Source: Acidobacteriota bacterium (GTDB taxonomy: Bacteria; Acidobacteriota; Terriglobia; Bryobacterales; Bryobacteraceae). Taken from it: a stretch of DNA of 64,000 nucleotides. The translations under genes were made by a program, and so were the position numbers. Where the stretch lies: the NCBI GenBank assembly GCA_003223115.1, contig QHXW01000152.1, positions 81,800 through 145,799 of the forward strand. Reading direction: 5' to 3'. The notes beneath the pieces were generated by a model. The model saw only the letters and a list, made by a program, of their open reading frames with translations. It was not told the origin of the DNA and ran no database searches. Below are positions 48,493 through 57,605 of the stretch, piece after piece. How positions within the stretch are numbered: the stretch's first letter is position 1; every line of letters starts with the position of its first letter.

Positions 48493-49899
48493 ATGATCGT
48501 GATGAAATTCGGCGGCACGTCCGTCGAATCCGCCAGCGCCATTGAACGCGTGGCGCGCATCGTCCGGGAACGAATCGATCGCCGGCCCATCGTAGTGGTC
48601 TCGGCCATGGGCAAAACCACGAACAAGCTGCTGGCGATTGCCGGGGCGGCCATCAGCGGCACTCGCTCCGATTTCATCGCGCAAATTCACGATCTGCGTG
48701 ATTTCCACTCGCGGGAAGCCAGGCTCGTAGTGCCGCTGGCTGAGCGCGCGCAACTCGACCGCACGCTCGACGAGCATTTCCAGGAATTAACGGAGCTGGC
48801 GAAAGGCCTGGCGGTGCTCGGCGAATTGACGCCGCGCTCGATCGACACAATCTCCAGCTACGGAGAGCGCCTCTCGAGCTATATCGTCTCGCTCGCGTTC
48901 GGGCACTTCGGTATGGATTCGGCGCACCTGGATTCGCGGCGCGTCATTGTCACCGACCGCCGGCACACTCAAGCTGCGCCGCTTTACGCCGAGACCTATG
49001 CCCGCCTGGCCGCAGTTGTCCCGCCGCTCGCCACACACAACACGCACAAAGTCTTGGTGATGGGCGGCTTCATCGGCTCCACGGAAGATGGCGTCACGAC
49101 AACGCTTGGACGCGGCGGCTCGGATTTTACGGCTTCCATCGTGGGCGCGGGACTGGGCGCAGAGGAAATCCAGATCTGGACTGATGTCGACGGCATGCTC
49201 ACCGCCGATCCGACGATTCTCCCCGGCGGGCATCGCGTGAAGATCATTTCCTTCGCCGAAGCTGCCGAGCTCGCGTATTTCGGCGCGAAGGTGCTTCACC
49301 CGGCCACGGTGATTCCAGCCGTCGAAAAGAACATCCCGGTACTGATCTTGAATTCGCGCCGGCCTGAAGTGTCGGGAACCCGCATTGTCTCGGAAGCCGT
49401 GCCTTGCTCCAATGCCGTAAAATCCATAGCGTGCAAGCGGAAAATCACATTGGTCAACATTCATTCGACGCGCATGCTGATGGCGCATGGCTTCCTGAAG
49501 CGCATCTTCGATGTGTTCGAGCGTTTCGAAACACCCGTGGATATGGTGGCAACTTCGGAAGTCAGCGTTTCGTTGACCATAGATAACGCGGAGCGTCTCC
49601 CCGGTATCTGCGATGAGCTCCGGAAATTCTCTGAGGTGGCGATGGAGGAAGCTCAGGCCATCGTGTGCCTGGTGGGCGATAACATCCGCTACACTCCGGG
49701 CGTGGCAGGCCGCGTGTTCCGTGCGCTCGATTCGGTTAACATTCGCATGATCTCCCAAGGCGCGTCGCTGCTGAATCTCAGTTTTGTGGTGGCTGAGGCC
49801 GATCTGAAACGCGCTGTCCAAGACTTGCACGCCGAATTCTTCGCGCAGCTCGATCCCAACGTTTTCGAGAGAAATGGACGGGCCGATGCCGCAGCCTGA
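48493..49899 (+). CDS. lysC: aspartate kinase (monofunctional)
   Basis: Phosphorylates aspartate, the first step of the pathway. 468 aa. Kinase domain residues 1-290: MKFGGTSVESASAIERVARI at the start, RGGSDFTASIVGAGLGAEEI and QIWTDVDGMLTADPTILPGG near 215. Two ACT-type regulatory domains follow (ITLVNIHSTRMLMAHGFLKR; AIVCLVGDNIRYTPGVAGRV), so feedback control by lysine or threonine is expected. GAGG lies 9 nt before ATG 48493. dapB overlaps the 3' end. Confidence 0.95.
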   Translation: MIVMKFGGTSVESASAIERVARIVRERIDRRPIVVVSAMGKTTNKLLAIAGAAISGTRSDFIAQIHDLRDFHSREARLVVPLAERAQLDRTLDEHFQELTELAKGLAVLGELTPRSIDTISSYGERLSSYIVSLAFGHFGMDSAHLDSRRVIVTDRRHTQAAPLYAETYARLAAVVPPLATHNTHKVLVMGGFIGSTEDGVTTTLGRGGSDFTASIVGAGLGAEEIQIWTDVDGMLTADPTILPGGHRVKIISFAEAAELAYFGAKVLHPATVIPAVEKNIPVLILNSRRPEVSGTRIVSEAVPCSNAVKSIACKRKITLVNIHSTRMLMAHGFLKRIFDVFERFETPVDMVATSEVSVSLTIDNAERLPGICDELRKFSEVAMEEAQAIVCLVGDNIRYTPGVAGRVFRALDSVNIRMISQGASLLNLSFVVAEADLKRAVQDLHAEFFAQLDPNVFERNGRADAAA

Positions 49900-50590
49900 G
49901 CGCCGCCTGGCCATCGTGGGCTACGGCAAGATGGGCAAGCTGATCGAGCTATTTGCGCCGCAGCACGGCTTCATCGTTGCGCTAAAGCTCGATGAATTCA
50001 ACAACACGAATTATGAAGGTGTCACCGCCCAGAACTTTCGCGGCATCGATGTCGCCGTCGATTTTTCAATTCCTTCAGCGGTGGTCGAGAACGTCGAGCG
50101 CATTGCAGCGTTGGGCGTGAACATGGTCATCGGGACCACGGGCTGGCTCGACCATCTGGAGCGCGTGAAACATACCGTCCAGGAAAAAGGCATCGGACTG
50201 GTCTGGAGTCCCAATTATTCCATCGGCGTCAATGTGCTTTTCCGGTTGGCTGCCGAAGCCGTGCGCCTGGTTGCGAATGAGCCTGAATATGGCGCCTGGG
50301 CTTGGGAGATCCATCATTCGACCAAGAAAGACGCGCCTTCAGGCACCCTGCTTCAGATTGTCGAGGAAATGAAACGCGCGGGATACGGACGCGCCATCGA
50401 CGTCAGCTCGAACCGTGCGGGAGCGCATCCGGGCACTCACGAAATCGGCTTCGATTCGAGCGCCGATACGATCACGCTCCGTCACACCGCGCGAAATCGC
50501 GACGGATTTGCTCGCGGCGCTTTGAAGGCCGCGCAATGGTTAGTTGGGAAGAAGGGTTTTCACGAATTTCGTGAGATCCTGTTTACGTGA
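49886..50590 (+). CDS. dapB: 4-hydroxy-tetrahydrodipicolinate reductase
   Basis: NAD(P)H-dependent reductase of lysine/DAP synthesis. 234 aa, shorter than the usual 265-275. LAIVGYGKMGKLIELF is the nucleotide motif (GYGKMG instead of the common GxxGRMG); VIGTTGW and NYSIGVNVLFRLAAEA follow. EIHHSTKKDAPSGTLLQIVE carries the catalytic His pair and Lys. The C-terminus is HTARNRDGFARGALKAAQWL. The start at 49886 overlaps lysC by 14 nt; ATG 49874 is an alternative. Confidence 0.93.
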   Translation: MPQPERRLAIVGYGKMGKLIELFAPQHGFIVALKLDEFNNTNYEGVTAQNFRGIDVAVDFSIPSAVVENVERIAALGVNMVIGTTGWLDHLERVKHTVQEKGIGLVWSPNYSIGVNVLFRLAAEAVRLVANEPEYGAWAWEIHHSTKKDAPSGTLLQIVEEMKRAGYGRAIDVSSNRAGAHPGTHEIGFDSSADTITLRHTARNRDGFARGALKAAQWLVGKKGFHEFREILFT

Positions 50591-50690
50591 GGAAACGTCA
50601 GGAGAGAAATCCTGCAGTTAGTTTCATTCTGAGTCGAGCGACTGCGGTCTCCTGGCTCCTGGCTGCTGAATTCTGACTTGGGGAGGCTTT

Positions 50691-51593
50691 ATGTTCACAG
50701 GTTGCGGAACAGCTTTGGTTACGCCATTCAAACGCGACCTTTCGCTGGATGAGGCGCCGCTGCGCAAGTTGGTGCGCCGCCAGATCAGCGCGGGAATCAA
50801 TTTTCTTGTGCCCTGCGGCACAACCGGGGAAAATCCGACGCTCACACGCGCCGAACACCTGCGCGTTGTCGAGATCACCATCGATGAAGCCGGGGGTAAA
50901 GTACCGGTGCTTGCGGGCGCCGGCGGGTACAACACTCAGGAAGTGATCGAACTGGCTCGCGCAGTGGAGCGCCTTGGAGCCAACGGCATTCTCTCGGTTA
51001 CGCCGTATTACAACCGGCCCACTCAGGAAGGCCTCTACCTGCATTTCAAGGCCATCGCGGCCGCAGTACGCATCCCCATCGTCGTTTATAGCGTCCAGGG
51101 ACGCACCGGCGTGAACGTCGAACCCGGCACTCTCACGCGCCTAGCCGAAGTCGAAAACATCGTGGGCGTCAAGGAGGCCTCGGGCAATATCGCGCAGATG
51201 GTATCCGTCATTCAGCAGGTGCCCGAGAAATTCGTGGTTCTGTCAGGCGATGATGCCGTCACGCTGCCGCTGATTGCCCTGGGCGGCCGCGGCGTGATTT
51301 CGGTGGTTTCGAATGAAATCCCCGGCGAGATGACGGCTCTGGCGCAACTGTGTTTGTCGGGAGATTTTGTGGGTGCGCGCAAGCTGCAACGCAAACTCCT
51401 GCCTCTGATGGAGATCAACTTTGTGGAATCGAACCCCATTCCAGTCAAAGCCGCGATGGGCTTAATGGGGCTGCTAGAGCCGGTCTACCGGCTGCCGATG
51501 TGTGCTCCGAAGCCCGACAGTCTGGCGAAGATCGAGAAAGTGCTCGAATCGCTCGGGCTGCTCAAGGATCGGAGGGTGCGCGTTGCAGGCTGA
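50691..51593 (+). CDS. dapA: 4-hydroxy-tetrahydrodipicolinate synthase
   Basis: Condenses pyruvate with aspartate semialdehyde. 300 aa TIM barrel. GCGTALVTPFKRD, VPCGTTGENPTLTRAEH, VTPYYNRPTQEGLYLHF with the active-site tyrosine, and the Schiff-base lysine K161 in IVGVKEASGNIAQM. GGGGAGG lies 6 nt before the ATG. There is a 100-nt spacer after dapB without a gene. Confidence 0.96.
   Translation: MFTGCGTALVTPFKRDLSLDEAPLRKLVRRQISAGINFLVPCGTTGENPTLTRAEHLRVVEITIDEAGGKVPVLAGAGGYNTQEVIELARAVERLGANGILSVTPYYNRPTQEGLYLHFKAIAAAVRIPIVVYSVQGRTGVNVEPGTLTRLAEVENIVGVKEASGNIAQMVSVIQQVPEKFVVLSGDDAVTLPLIALGGRGVISVVSNEIPGEMTALAQLCLSGDFVGARKLQRKLLPLMEINFVESNPIPVKAAMGLMGLLEPVYRLPMCAPKPDSLAKIEKVLESLGLLKDRRVRVAG
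51571..51576 (+). promoter_or_regulatory. dapD: Shine-Dalgarno deciding the TTG start of dapD
   Basis: GGAGGG inside the 3' end of dapA ends 6 nt before a TTG at 51583. It explains how dapD, which has no suitable ATG, is started. Confidence 0.6.
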
Positions 51594-52419
51594 GATCGAG
51601 AACCTCTTCGACACTAAACCCGCGACCTACACCGACGATCATTTTCGCCTGTTTCAACGCTTCAAAGATGCTCTGAATGCTGGCGCGGTACGCGCGGCCG
51701 AGCCAGACCCAAATTCGAAAAGCGGATGGCGCGTCAACGGCTGGGTCAAGAAAGGCATCCTGCTCGGCTTCCGCATGGGCGCGGTGGTGGATATGTCGAT
51801 CGATCCCACGCGGCAACCGTTCTTCGATAAAACCACCTATCCGGTAAAACGCTTCACAAGCGAAAGCGGCGTGCGCATTGTGCCCGGCGGCTCGAGCATC
51901 CGCGATGGCTGTTTTGTCGGACGCGGCGTTACGTGCATGCCACCCATGTACATCAACACGGGCGCTTATGTGGGTGACGGCACGATGGTCGATTCCCATG
52001 CACTCGTAGGTAGTTGTGCGCAGGTGGGCGGCAACTGTCATATTTCGGCGGGCTCACAAATTGGCGGAGTACTCGAACCGGTCGGTGCGCTTCCTGTAAT
52101 CATCGAGGACGAAGTGCTGATCGGCGGCAATTGCGGCGTGTACGAAGGCACAGTCGTGAAGCGCCGCGCCGTGCTTGGCACGGGAACCATTCTGAATCGC
52201 TCCACTCCCGTCTACGACCTCGCCCGAAGCGCCGTCTATCGCGCCACTGATGAGGAACCGCTGGTGATTCCCGAACAAGCCGTGGTGGTGGCAGGCTCTC
52301 GCGCAGTGACCAGTGGTCCGGGTAAACAATGGGGGATTTCTCTCTATACTCCGGTCATAGTAAAATACCGCGACGAGAAAACTGACACGAAGATTCAACT
52401 GGAAGATCTCCTTCGATAG
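51583..52419 (+). CDS. dapD: 2,3,4,5-tetrahydropyridine-2,6-dicarboxylate N-succinyltransferase
   Basis: Adds succinyl to tetrahydrodipicolinate, committing to the succinylase branch of DAP synthesis. 278 aa, normal length. The N-terminal helical part (LQAEIENLFDTKPATYTDDH) is followed by a left-handed beta-helix with hexapeptide repeats (SIRDGCFVGRGVTCMPPMYI, VDSHALVGSCAQVGGNCHIS, VLIGGNCGVYEGTVVKRRAV). The C-terminal end is LEDLL. The TTG start overlaps dapA by 11 nt, showing tight coupling. Confidence 0.95.
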   Translation: MQAEIENLFDTKPATYTDDHFRLFQRFKDALNAGAVRAAEPDPNSKSGWRVNGWVKKGILLGFRMGAVVDMSIDPTRQPFFDKTTYPVKRFTSESGVRIVPGGSSIRDGCFVGRGVTCMPPMYINTGAYVGDGTMVDSHALVGSCAQVGGNCHISAGSQIGGVLEPVGALPVIIEDEVLIGGNCGVYEGTVVKRRAVLGTGTILNRSTPVYDLARSAVYRATDEEPLVIPEQAVVVAGSRAVTSGPGKQWGISLYTPVIVKYRDEKTDTKIQLEDLLR

Positions 52420-52449
52420 AAACAAGCCAGGTTGCCTGATCCATTTGTG

Positions 52450-53280
52450 ATGCCGTTTACACTGCAGTCAAAAACCGCGCTGATCACTGGCGCTGGAAGA
52501 GGGATTGGCCGTGCCATTGCGGAGAAGCTCGCCGCCGCGGGCGCCTCGGTGCTGATCAACGATCTCGATGCTGTTCCCGCAGCCGAAGCCTGTCAGGCCG
52601 TACGCGCTTCCGGAGCGCGCGCAGAGGTGCTCGCGGGCGACATCACGCGTCCCGATTTTCCGCAGAAGCTGGTGGATCGGACGATCGCCGTATTCGGCGG
52701 GCTCGACATCATCGTGAATAATGCCGGCTACACCTGGGACAACGTCATTCAGAAAACCAGCGATGAGCAGTTTCAGGCCATGCTCGACATTCATATCACG
52801 GCGCCTTTTCGCGTTCTGCGCGCAGCATCCACATTTATCCGCGAGACTGCCAAACGCGAGATGGCTGAAGGGCGGCGCAACATGCGCAAAGTGGTGAACA
52901 TCACTTCCATTGCAGGCACCGAAGGCAACCCGGGGCAGGTTGGCTACTCCTCCGGCAAAGCCGGCGTGATCGGTTTGACTCGGACGCTCGCCAAAGAATG
53001 GGGCCGCTATCACGTCAACGTGAATTGCGTGGGCTTCGGACTCATTGAAACGCGGCTCATCCAGCCGCTTACCGGTGCCGCGGCGAACATCGAGGTTCAG
53101 GGCCGGCAGATCGCGGTGGGAGTGCAGCCCAAAGTGCTCGAATCGGTAAAATCCATGTGCCCGTTGGGACGCGCGGGAACTCCTGATGAGGCGGCGGGCG
53201 CCGTGCTCTTCTTCTGCTCTCCTCTTTCCGACTACGTGACGGGCGAAGTGCTCATCTGCAGTGGCGGACTTCATTTCTGA
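52450..53280 (+). CDS. short-chain dehydrogenase/reductase (FabG-like)
   Basis: 276 aa Rossmann enzyme. TALITGAGRGIGRAIAEKLA binds NAD(P); DIIVNNAGYTWDNVIQKTSD is motif NNAG. The catalytic Ser is in VVNITSIAG and the Tyr/Lys in VGYSSGKAGVIG. The C-terminal end GEVLICSGGLHF is typical. An insertion around residues 130-145 (RETAKREMAEGRRNMRKVVN) is longer than in FabG. It follows dapD by 30 nt, but no known DAP step needs it, so its substrate is unknown. Confidence 0.9.
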   Translation: MPFTLQSKTALITGAGRGIGRAIAEKLAAAGASVLINDLDAVPAAEACQAVRASGARAEVLAGDITRPDFPQKLVDRTIAVFGGLDIIVNNAGYTWDNVIQKTSDEQFQAMLDIHITAPFRVLRAASTFIRETAKREMAEGRRNMRKVVNITSIAGTEGNPGQVGYSSGKAGVIGLTRTLAKEWGRYHVNVNCVGFGLIETRLIQPLTGAAANIEVQGRQIAVGVQPKVLESVKSMCPLGRAGTPDEAAGAVLFFCSPLSDYVTGEVLICSGGLHF

Positions 53281-53285
53281 CGAAT

Positions 53286-54923
53286 ATGTGCTCCGTACTC
53301 TTGGTGGACGACAGCGCGCAGATTCTTGCTTTATACCGGATCATTCTCGAGCAGTCCGGCCACCAGGTGCGAACGGCGACATGCCGGGGCGAGGCCTTAG
53401 CCGCGCTGGCTGAAAGCACTCCGCAGGTCGTTATTCTCGATCTGCACCTGCCCGATCTCAAGGATGGGCTCAGCCTCATTCGTGCTGTCCACGAGGACGC
53501 GACCGATGGAAAAACGCGCGCCAAGGTGATCGTCATGTCCGGCTGGACCGGAGATTTAGAGAACACGCCAGAGGCCCATCAGGTTGACCGGGTCCTCTCC
53601 AAACCCGTGCGTGTGCAAGTGCTGCTGCGCTCCATTTCCGAACTGATCCTGATGCTGTTCATGTGCCTGGTCGTTGCGCGCTCGCTGGCAGCCGAGACTT
53701 TCCGATTCAAAGTGAAGAGGCGCGCCGAGGTGGTAGCCGAACTCGACATGTCTTCGCCCCCCTCGAATTGGGCCCAACCAGGGCGCGAAGCCGCGTTGGC
53801 CGATCTCACCATCGACCGGAGCGCCACGCAAAGCATCATGCTGTATGCCGGTGAGGATCACTACACATATCCCGCTTTTCTGGGAGCGCTCGATGCCGGC
53901 TCGCACGAATTACAGGTAGAGCGCGACACGCGCTACTCCGCCCCCGCATCGGGTCTCGCGATCCATAGTGCGCGTTTTCGCGAGGTTACCTCCGAGGATC
54001 CGTACTGGAGCGCCCTTGCGCATGCGCCGGTCCTGTACGCGCGCGCCAACACAATCGGCCGTTTCACGGATATTCCGATCCTCTCCTATTGCGAACGTCT
54101 GAATGAAAATGGCCGGCCCATTTTGCAGTACACCATGATCTTCTCGAACGAAGATGGCGGCACCTCCACGCGGGCACTCATGGCGCGCTGGGGACGCACG
54201 ACTGACATCGAATACATCTATCGGGCCTGGCTCGATGCCGCCGGCAATGTCGAGAACTCGACCATTCAGGCTGAAGGTCACAAGGAAGTGGCCTTTCGCG
54301 GGCGGCGCGACGGCACGCACCCCGTTTTGATTCCATCTACCGACAACAACATGGTTGCGGACGATGGCACGTCGCCGATTCGCTATCAGATTCCGCCCGT
54401 GATCGTGGATCTGTCGGCGCATTCGCGCGAGCAGGTGATCGATGAGCACCCCATCGCCTACCGCGTCATGGCGCAAGAACTGGAACGCGAAGAGAAGCTC
54501 CGGCCGTTCGGCGCGGTTGACGGTGAAAAGGTCAGCGATCCCCGGAATTACCTGTATGTCGAAGCTAAGGTCAGGAACCGCGATTCGGCGATCGCGACGC
54601 TGGTGCATCTCGCCGCGAGCGACCACTGGCTGAGCTCTCATCTGGGACGCAATGATTACGCCATTTCGCGCAACGGTTGGGTGCGGACCACAATCGAACT
54701 GCCGCCCGGCACCGGGCCCCGGCGAATCAACGAACTGGGCTTCGAATGCCTTGTGCCGGTTGATGAGGACCAGAAGCGCAGGCCGCTGTCGGGCGCATGC
54801 ACCCTCGAACAGGTGTCGAAGGTGTTTCTGCTGGATCGGGACTATCGCCCTCAGCCCAGTCTCTGGAACAGCACCGCGCCGGTCGAGATTCCGAGCGGAC
54901 AGATCCGGACCTTTCCACGCTAA
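53286..54923 (+). CDS. receiver domain fused through a membrane segment to a large extracytoplasmic domain
   Basis: One open frame of 545 aa. Residues 1-118 are a complete CheY-like receiver: acidic pair D8/D9 (VLLVDDSAQI), phosphoacceptor D52 (VVILDLHLPDL), S85 in VIVMSGW and K106 in LSKPVRV. Residues 119-136 (ELILMLFMCLVVARSLAA) are hydrophobic and end like a signal peptide cleavage site. The remaining 400 residues (from ETFRFKVKRRAEVVAELD) look exported and contain no motif I know. Either a real fusion, or an overlapping pair (the join contains an out-of-frame TGATG) merged by one indel. A methyltransferase gene follows 64 nt downstream. Confidence 0.75.
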   Translation: MCSVLLVDDSAQILALYRIILEQSGHQVRTATCRGEALAALAESTPQVVILDLHLPDLKDGLSLIRAVHEDATDGKTRAKVIVMSGWTGDLENTPEAHQVDRVLSKPVRVQVLLRSISELILMLFMCLVVARSLAAETFRFKVKRRAEVVAELDMSSPPSNWAQPGREAALADLTIDRSATQSIMLYAGEDHYTYPAFLGALDAGSHELQVERDTRYSAPASGLAIHSARFREVTSEDPYWSALAHAPVLYARANTIGRFTDIPILSYCERLNENGRPILQYTMIFSNEDGGTSTRALMARWGRTTDIEYIYRAWLDAAGNVENSTIQAEGHKEVAFRGRRDGTHPVLIPSTDNNMVADDGTSPIRYQIPPVIVDLSAHSREQVIDEHPIAYRVMAQELEREEKLRPFGAVDGEKVSDPRNYLYVEAKVRNRDSAIATLVHLAASDHWLSSHLGRNDYAISRNGWVRTTIELPPGTGPRRINELGFECLVPVDEDQKRRPLSGACTLEQVSKVFLLDRDYRPQPSLWNSTAPVEIPSGQIRTFPR

Positions 54924-54987
54924 GCCAGATTGCGCGATCTATACTTCTGGGTGGAGCGCCGCTGGCCGATAAGCGGGTTCAGAAACA

Positions 54988-55812
54988 TTGAGCATCACTG
55001 CGGATCAAGAACGGAATTTCTACGACTCGGCTTACGCGGCACATCTGAACACCCCGGACCACGCACTGCGCACGAATCGGGATTCAATCCGTAGAGACCT
55101 GACCGACGCCCGCGGCGCATTCTACGAACGCCGGCGGTTGTACGGGGCCGTGCTTCAGCAGCTTCTGTCGGAACCTTTGGCGAATTACTCGGTCCTCGAT
55201 TACGGCTGCGGGCTCGGCGAATGGGGCGTACTGATGGCGACGGAGGGCGCGCGAGTGGCGCTGGTCGATCTGTCGTCTGTAGCCATCGAGATCGGTCTGC
55301 GGCGCGCCGCCGCGAATGGAGTTGCTGGGCGCGTGCGTGGATTTGCAATCGATGCCGCGGACCTTAGTTCTTTTCAAGACGGTGAATTCGACCTGATCTA
55401 TGCGAGCGCCGCGCTGCACCACACGCTCAAGTATCCGCATGCCCTGGATGAGTTGGTGCGGGTCTTGCGGCCGGGCGGCAAGCTGATTCTGGCCGAAACA
55501 TACGGAAATAACCCGATCTTGAACGGCTTGCGGAAGCTTCGCTGGCTTCTGAGCCGCCAACCCGATGAGGCAGGTGAAGAGATCATCCTGAGCGACCGGG
55601 AACTGGATTTGCTCCGGCGCTATTTTCAGCGAGTGGATATGAAGCCCATGAATTTATTGGCCATGGCCAAGCGCCTTGGACGGGGACGCTTTCATCTGCC
55701 GCTTGTGCGGGCTGCGGTAGGGTCGCTTGAATTTGCGGATCGCGTTCTGCTCGGCGTGCTGCCGGGGCTGCGCCGTTACTGCGGCGAGGTTCTGGTGATC
55801 GCCATTCGGTAA
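54988..55812 (+). CDS. class I SAM-dependent methyltransferase
   Basis: 274 aa with a TTG start. Motif I is VLDYGCGLGEWGVLMATEGA near residue 70; VALVDLSSVAIEIGLRRAAA binds the SAM ribose. FDLIYASAALHHTLKYPHAL and RVLRPGGKLILAETYGNNPI are the UbiE-like later motifs. The C-terminal 60 residues form an extra helical part. The target is unknown; neighbours are signalling-type proteins. Confidence 0.85.
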   Translation: MSITADQERNFYDSAYAAHLNTPDHALRTNRDSIRRDLTDARGAFYERRRLYGAVLQQLLSEPLANYSVLDYGCGLGEWGVLMATEGARVALVDLSSVAIEIGLRRAAANGVAGRVRGFAIDAADLSSFQDGEFDLIYASAALHHTLKYPHALDELVRVLRPGGKLILAETYGNNPILNGLRKLRWLLSRQPDEAGEEIILSDRELDLLRRYFQRVDMKPMNLLAMAKRLGRGRFHLPLVRAAVGSLEFADRVLLGVLPGLRRYCGEVLVIAIR

Positions 55813-55845
55813 ACCAGTCCTCCGAACAGCGAGAGGCGCCGCCTC

Positions 55846-56472
55846 ATGTCTACTCTCTCCTATAATGAAAGCGTGCCGAAGGTCAGAGAAGTTGAATTGC
55901 GCCTGCAGAAAACCGAGCAGCAACTGCGTCTGTTCCAAAAGATCAGCCGCCTGATGGTCCGCGAGATGAGCCTGCCGGAGGTGCTGCAGGGAATCGTATC
56001 GCTCATCGTCGAGTTTATGGAGTGCGACTCTTGCCTGGTATACCTGCTGGATCGTGATGAACTGGTGCTTTGCGCTTCCAACACACTGCACCCTTCTACC
56101 ATCGGTAAGGTGCGTCTGCGGTTGAGCGAGGGCTTGACCGGTTGGGTGGCTCGCGAACGCCGCATGCTGTCCATTTCCCGCGAGGCTTATAAGGACACGA
56201 GATTCAAGTATTTCGGCGAGTTGCCCGAAGACACGTACGAAGCTTTTCTGTCCGCGCCGGTGATCGCCCGCAACCGCATTGTAGGTGTGATCAACGTACA
56301 GCATCGGGCTACGCATCAGCATACCGGCAGCGAAATGGAGATGCTGACCACGGTAGGTGAGCAGGTGGGCTGCGTATTGGTTCTGGCGCGCATGGAACCC
56401 ACCGCGGTGGCCGAAGCGAATCATGTGGAACTGGTCCTGTCCTCCGGCCCGGCCCAGCCCATACGCTCGTGA
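55846..56472 (+). CDS. GAF domain protein, PtsP-like
   Basis: 208 aa. A short N-terminal coiled coil (KVREVELRLQKTEQQLRLFQ) is followed by one GAF domain (about 30-185): MECDSCLVYLLDRDELVLCA, RLRLSEGLTGWVARERRMLS, and IARNRIVGVINVQHRATHQH. The sequence is close to the GAF sensor of PtsP (enzyme I-Ntr), but the kinase and PTS domains are absent. The ligand is unknown. The next gene overlaps by one base. Confidence 0.85.
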   Translation: MSTLSYNESVPKVREVELRLQKTEQQLRLFQKISRLMVREMSLPEVLQGIVSLIVEFMECDSCLVYLLDRDELVLCASNTLHPSTIGKVRLRLSEGLTGWVARERRMLSISREAYKDTRFKYFGELPEDTYEAFLSAPVIARNRIVGVINVQHRATHQHTGSEMEMLTTVGEQVGCVLVLARMEPTAVAEANHVELVLSSGPAQPIRS

Positions 56473-57605
56473 TGCTCCGATTCAGAAAACCTGCCACGTT
56501 TCTCAGCGGTGCCGTTCTCCTTCTATCCTTGCCAAGCATTTGCGCGGCGGCTGAACGTGCGCGGTTGCTTTACACATATGATGAAATCGAGACTTCGCTG
56601 GTCATCAACGATTTCAAATTTCTGACTCCGCGGCACGGCGTTGCCATCGGTTTTGTTTTCGACCGCAAGTCCAAGGTCAAGCCCAGAACACTCATCACCG
56701 ATGACGGCGGCCTCCACTGGAAGCTGAACCCCGCTAAGGACGTCGGCGTTTGTGTTTTTTTTCTGAACGAATCGCAAGGCTGGATGGCCACGCCGAAAGA
56801 CATCTGGGAAACCGCCGACGGTGGCAACAACTGGAAGAAGATCAGCGGAATCGATGATGTCCAGCGCCTGTTTTTCCTGGATGCGCGGCGCGGTTGGGCG
56901 GCAGCGGACAAGAAAAAAGTCTACGAAACCGCAGACGGTGGAAAAACCTGGACGCCGCTCGCTGCGGCCGAAAAACCCGCCTCGAATCCCGATCTTACCA
57001 CCTACAACTGGATCGATTTCGGCACACTCAAGATGGGCATCATCGCGGGCTGGAATCACCCGCCCGAAAAATCGCTTTCCGGTTTACCCGAGTGGATGAA
57101 CCCCGATCGCCCGCGCTTTGAGCGCGAAGCGCCGCGGGTGACGATTTTTCTCCAGACCCGCAACGGCGGCCAAACCTGGGATTCCACAACGGGTTCGCTG
57201 TTCGGCCACGTTGTGCGCGTGCGCCTTTCTCCGGCGGGTTTCGGATTGGGTCTGATCGAGTTCACCGATGCCTTCGAATGGCCTTCGGAAGTGTTTCGCA
57301 TTGATTGGACCACGGGGAAAAGCGAGCGCGTCTTCCGCGAGAAAAACCGTTTCATTACGGATCTCGCGCTGCCGCCGACGGGTCCCGCGTATCTCGCTGG
57401 AATCGAAAAGCTCGATCGGCTGAGCGACAGTCCCATCCCGGGCAAGCTCAAGATCTATAAGAGCAACGACCTGGATGTGTGGAGCGAAATGGACGTCGAT
57501 TACCGGGCCACCGCGCATCGCGCCATGCTGTCGGCGCTGGATGATCGCAACATCTGGGTCGCGACAGATACCGGGATGATCTTGAAACTGCCGGAAAGCC
57601 GGTAA
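56472..57605 (+). CDS. exported Ycf48/BNR-repeat-like protein
   Basis: 377 aa. Signal peptide FLSGAVLLLSLPSICAAAER (cleavage near residue 28). Repeated blades of the Ycf48/photosystem-stability type: TLITDDGGLHWKLNPAKDVG, GWMATPKDIWETADGGNNWK, GWAAADKKKVYETADGGKTW, FLQTRNGGQTWDSTTGSLFG, and a final NIWVATDTGMILKLPES. In non-photosynthetic bacteria such propellers are of unknown role. ATG 56472 overlaps the GAF gene stop as TGATG. Confidence 0.83.
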   Translation: MLRFRKPATFLSGAVLLLSLPSICAAAERARLLYTYDEIETSLVINDFKFLTPRHGVAIGFVFDRKSKVKPRTLITDDGGLHWKLNPAKDVGVCVFFLNESQGWMATPKDIWETADGGNNWKKISGIDDVQRLFFLDARRGWAAADKKKVYETADGGKTWTPLAAAEKPASNPDLTTYNWIDFGTLKMGIIAGWNHPPEKSLSGLPEWMNPDRPRFEREAPRVTIFLQTRNGGQTWDSTTGSLFGHVVRVRLSPAGFGLGLIEFTDAFEWPSEVFRIDWTTGKSERVFREKNRFITDLALPPTGPAYLAGIEKLDRLSDSPIPGKLKIYKSNDLDVWSEMDVDYRATAHRAMLSALDDRNIWVATDTGMILKLPESR

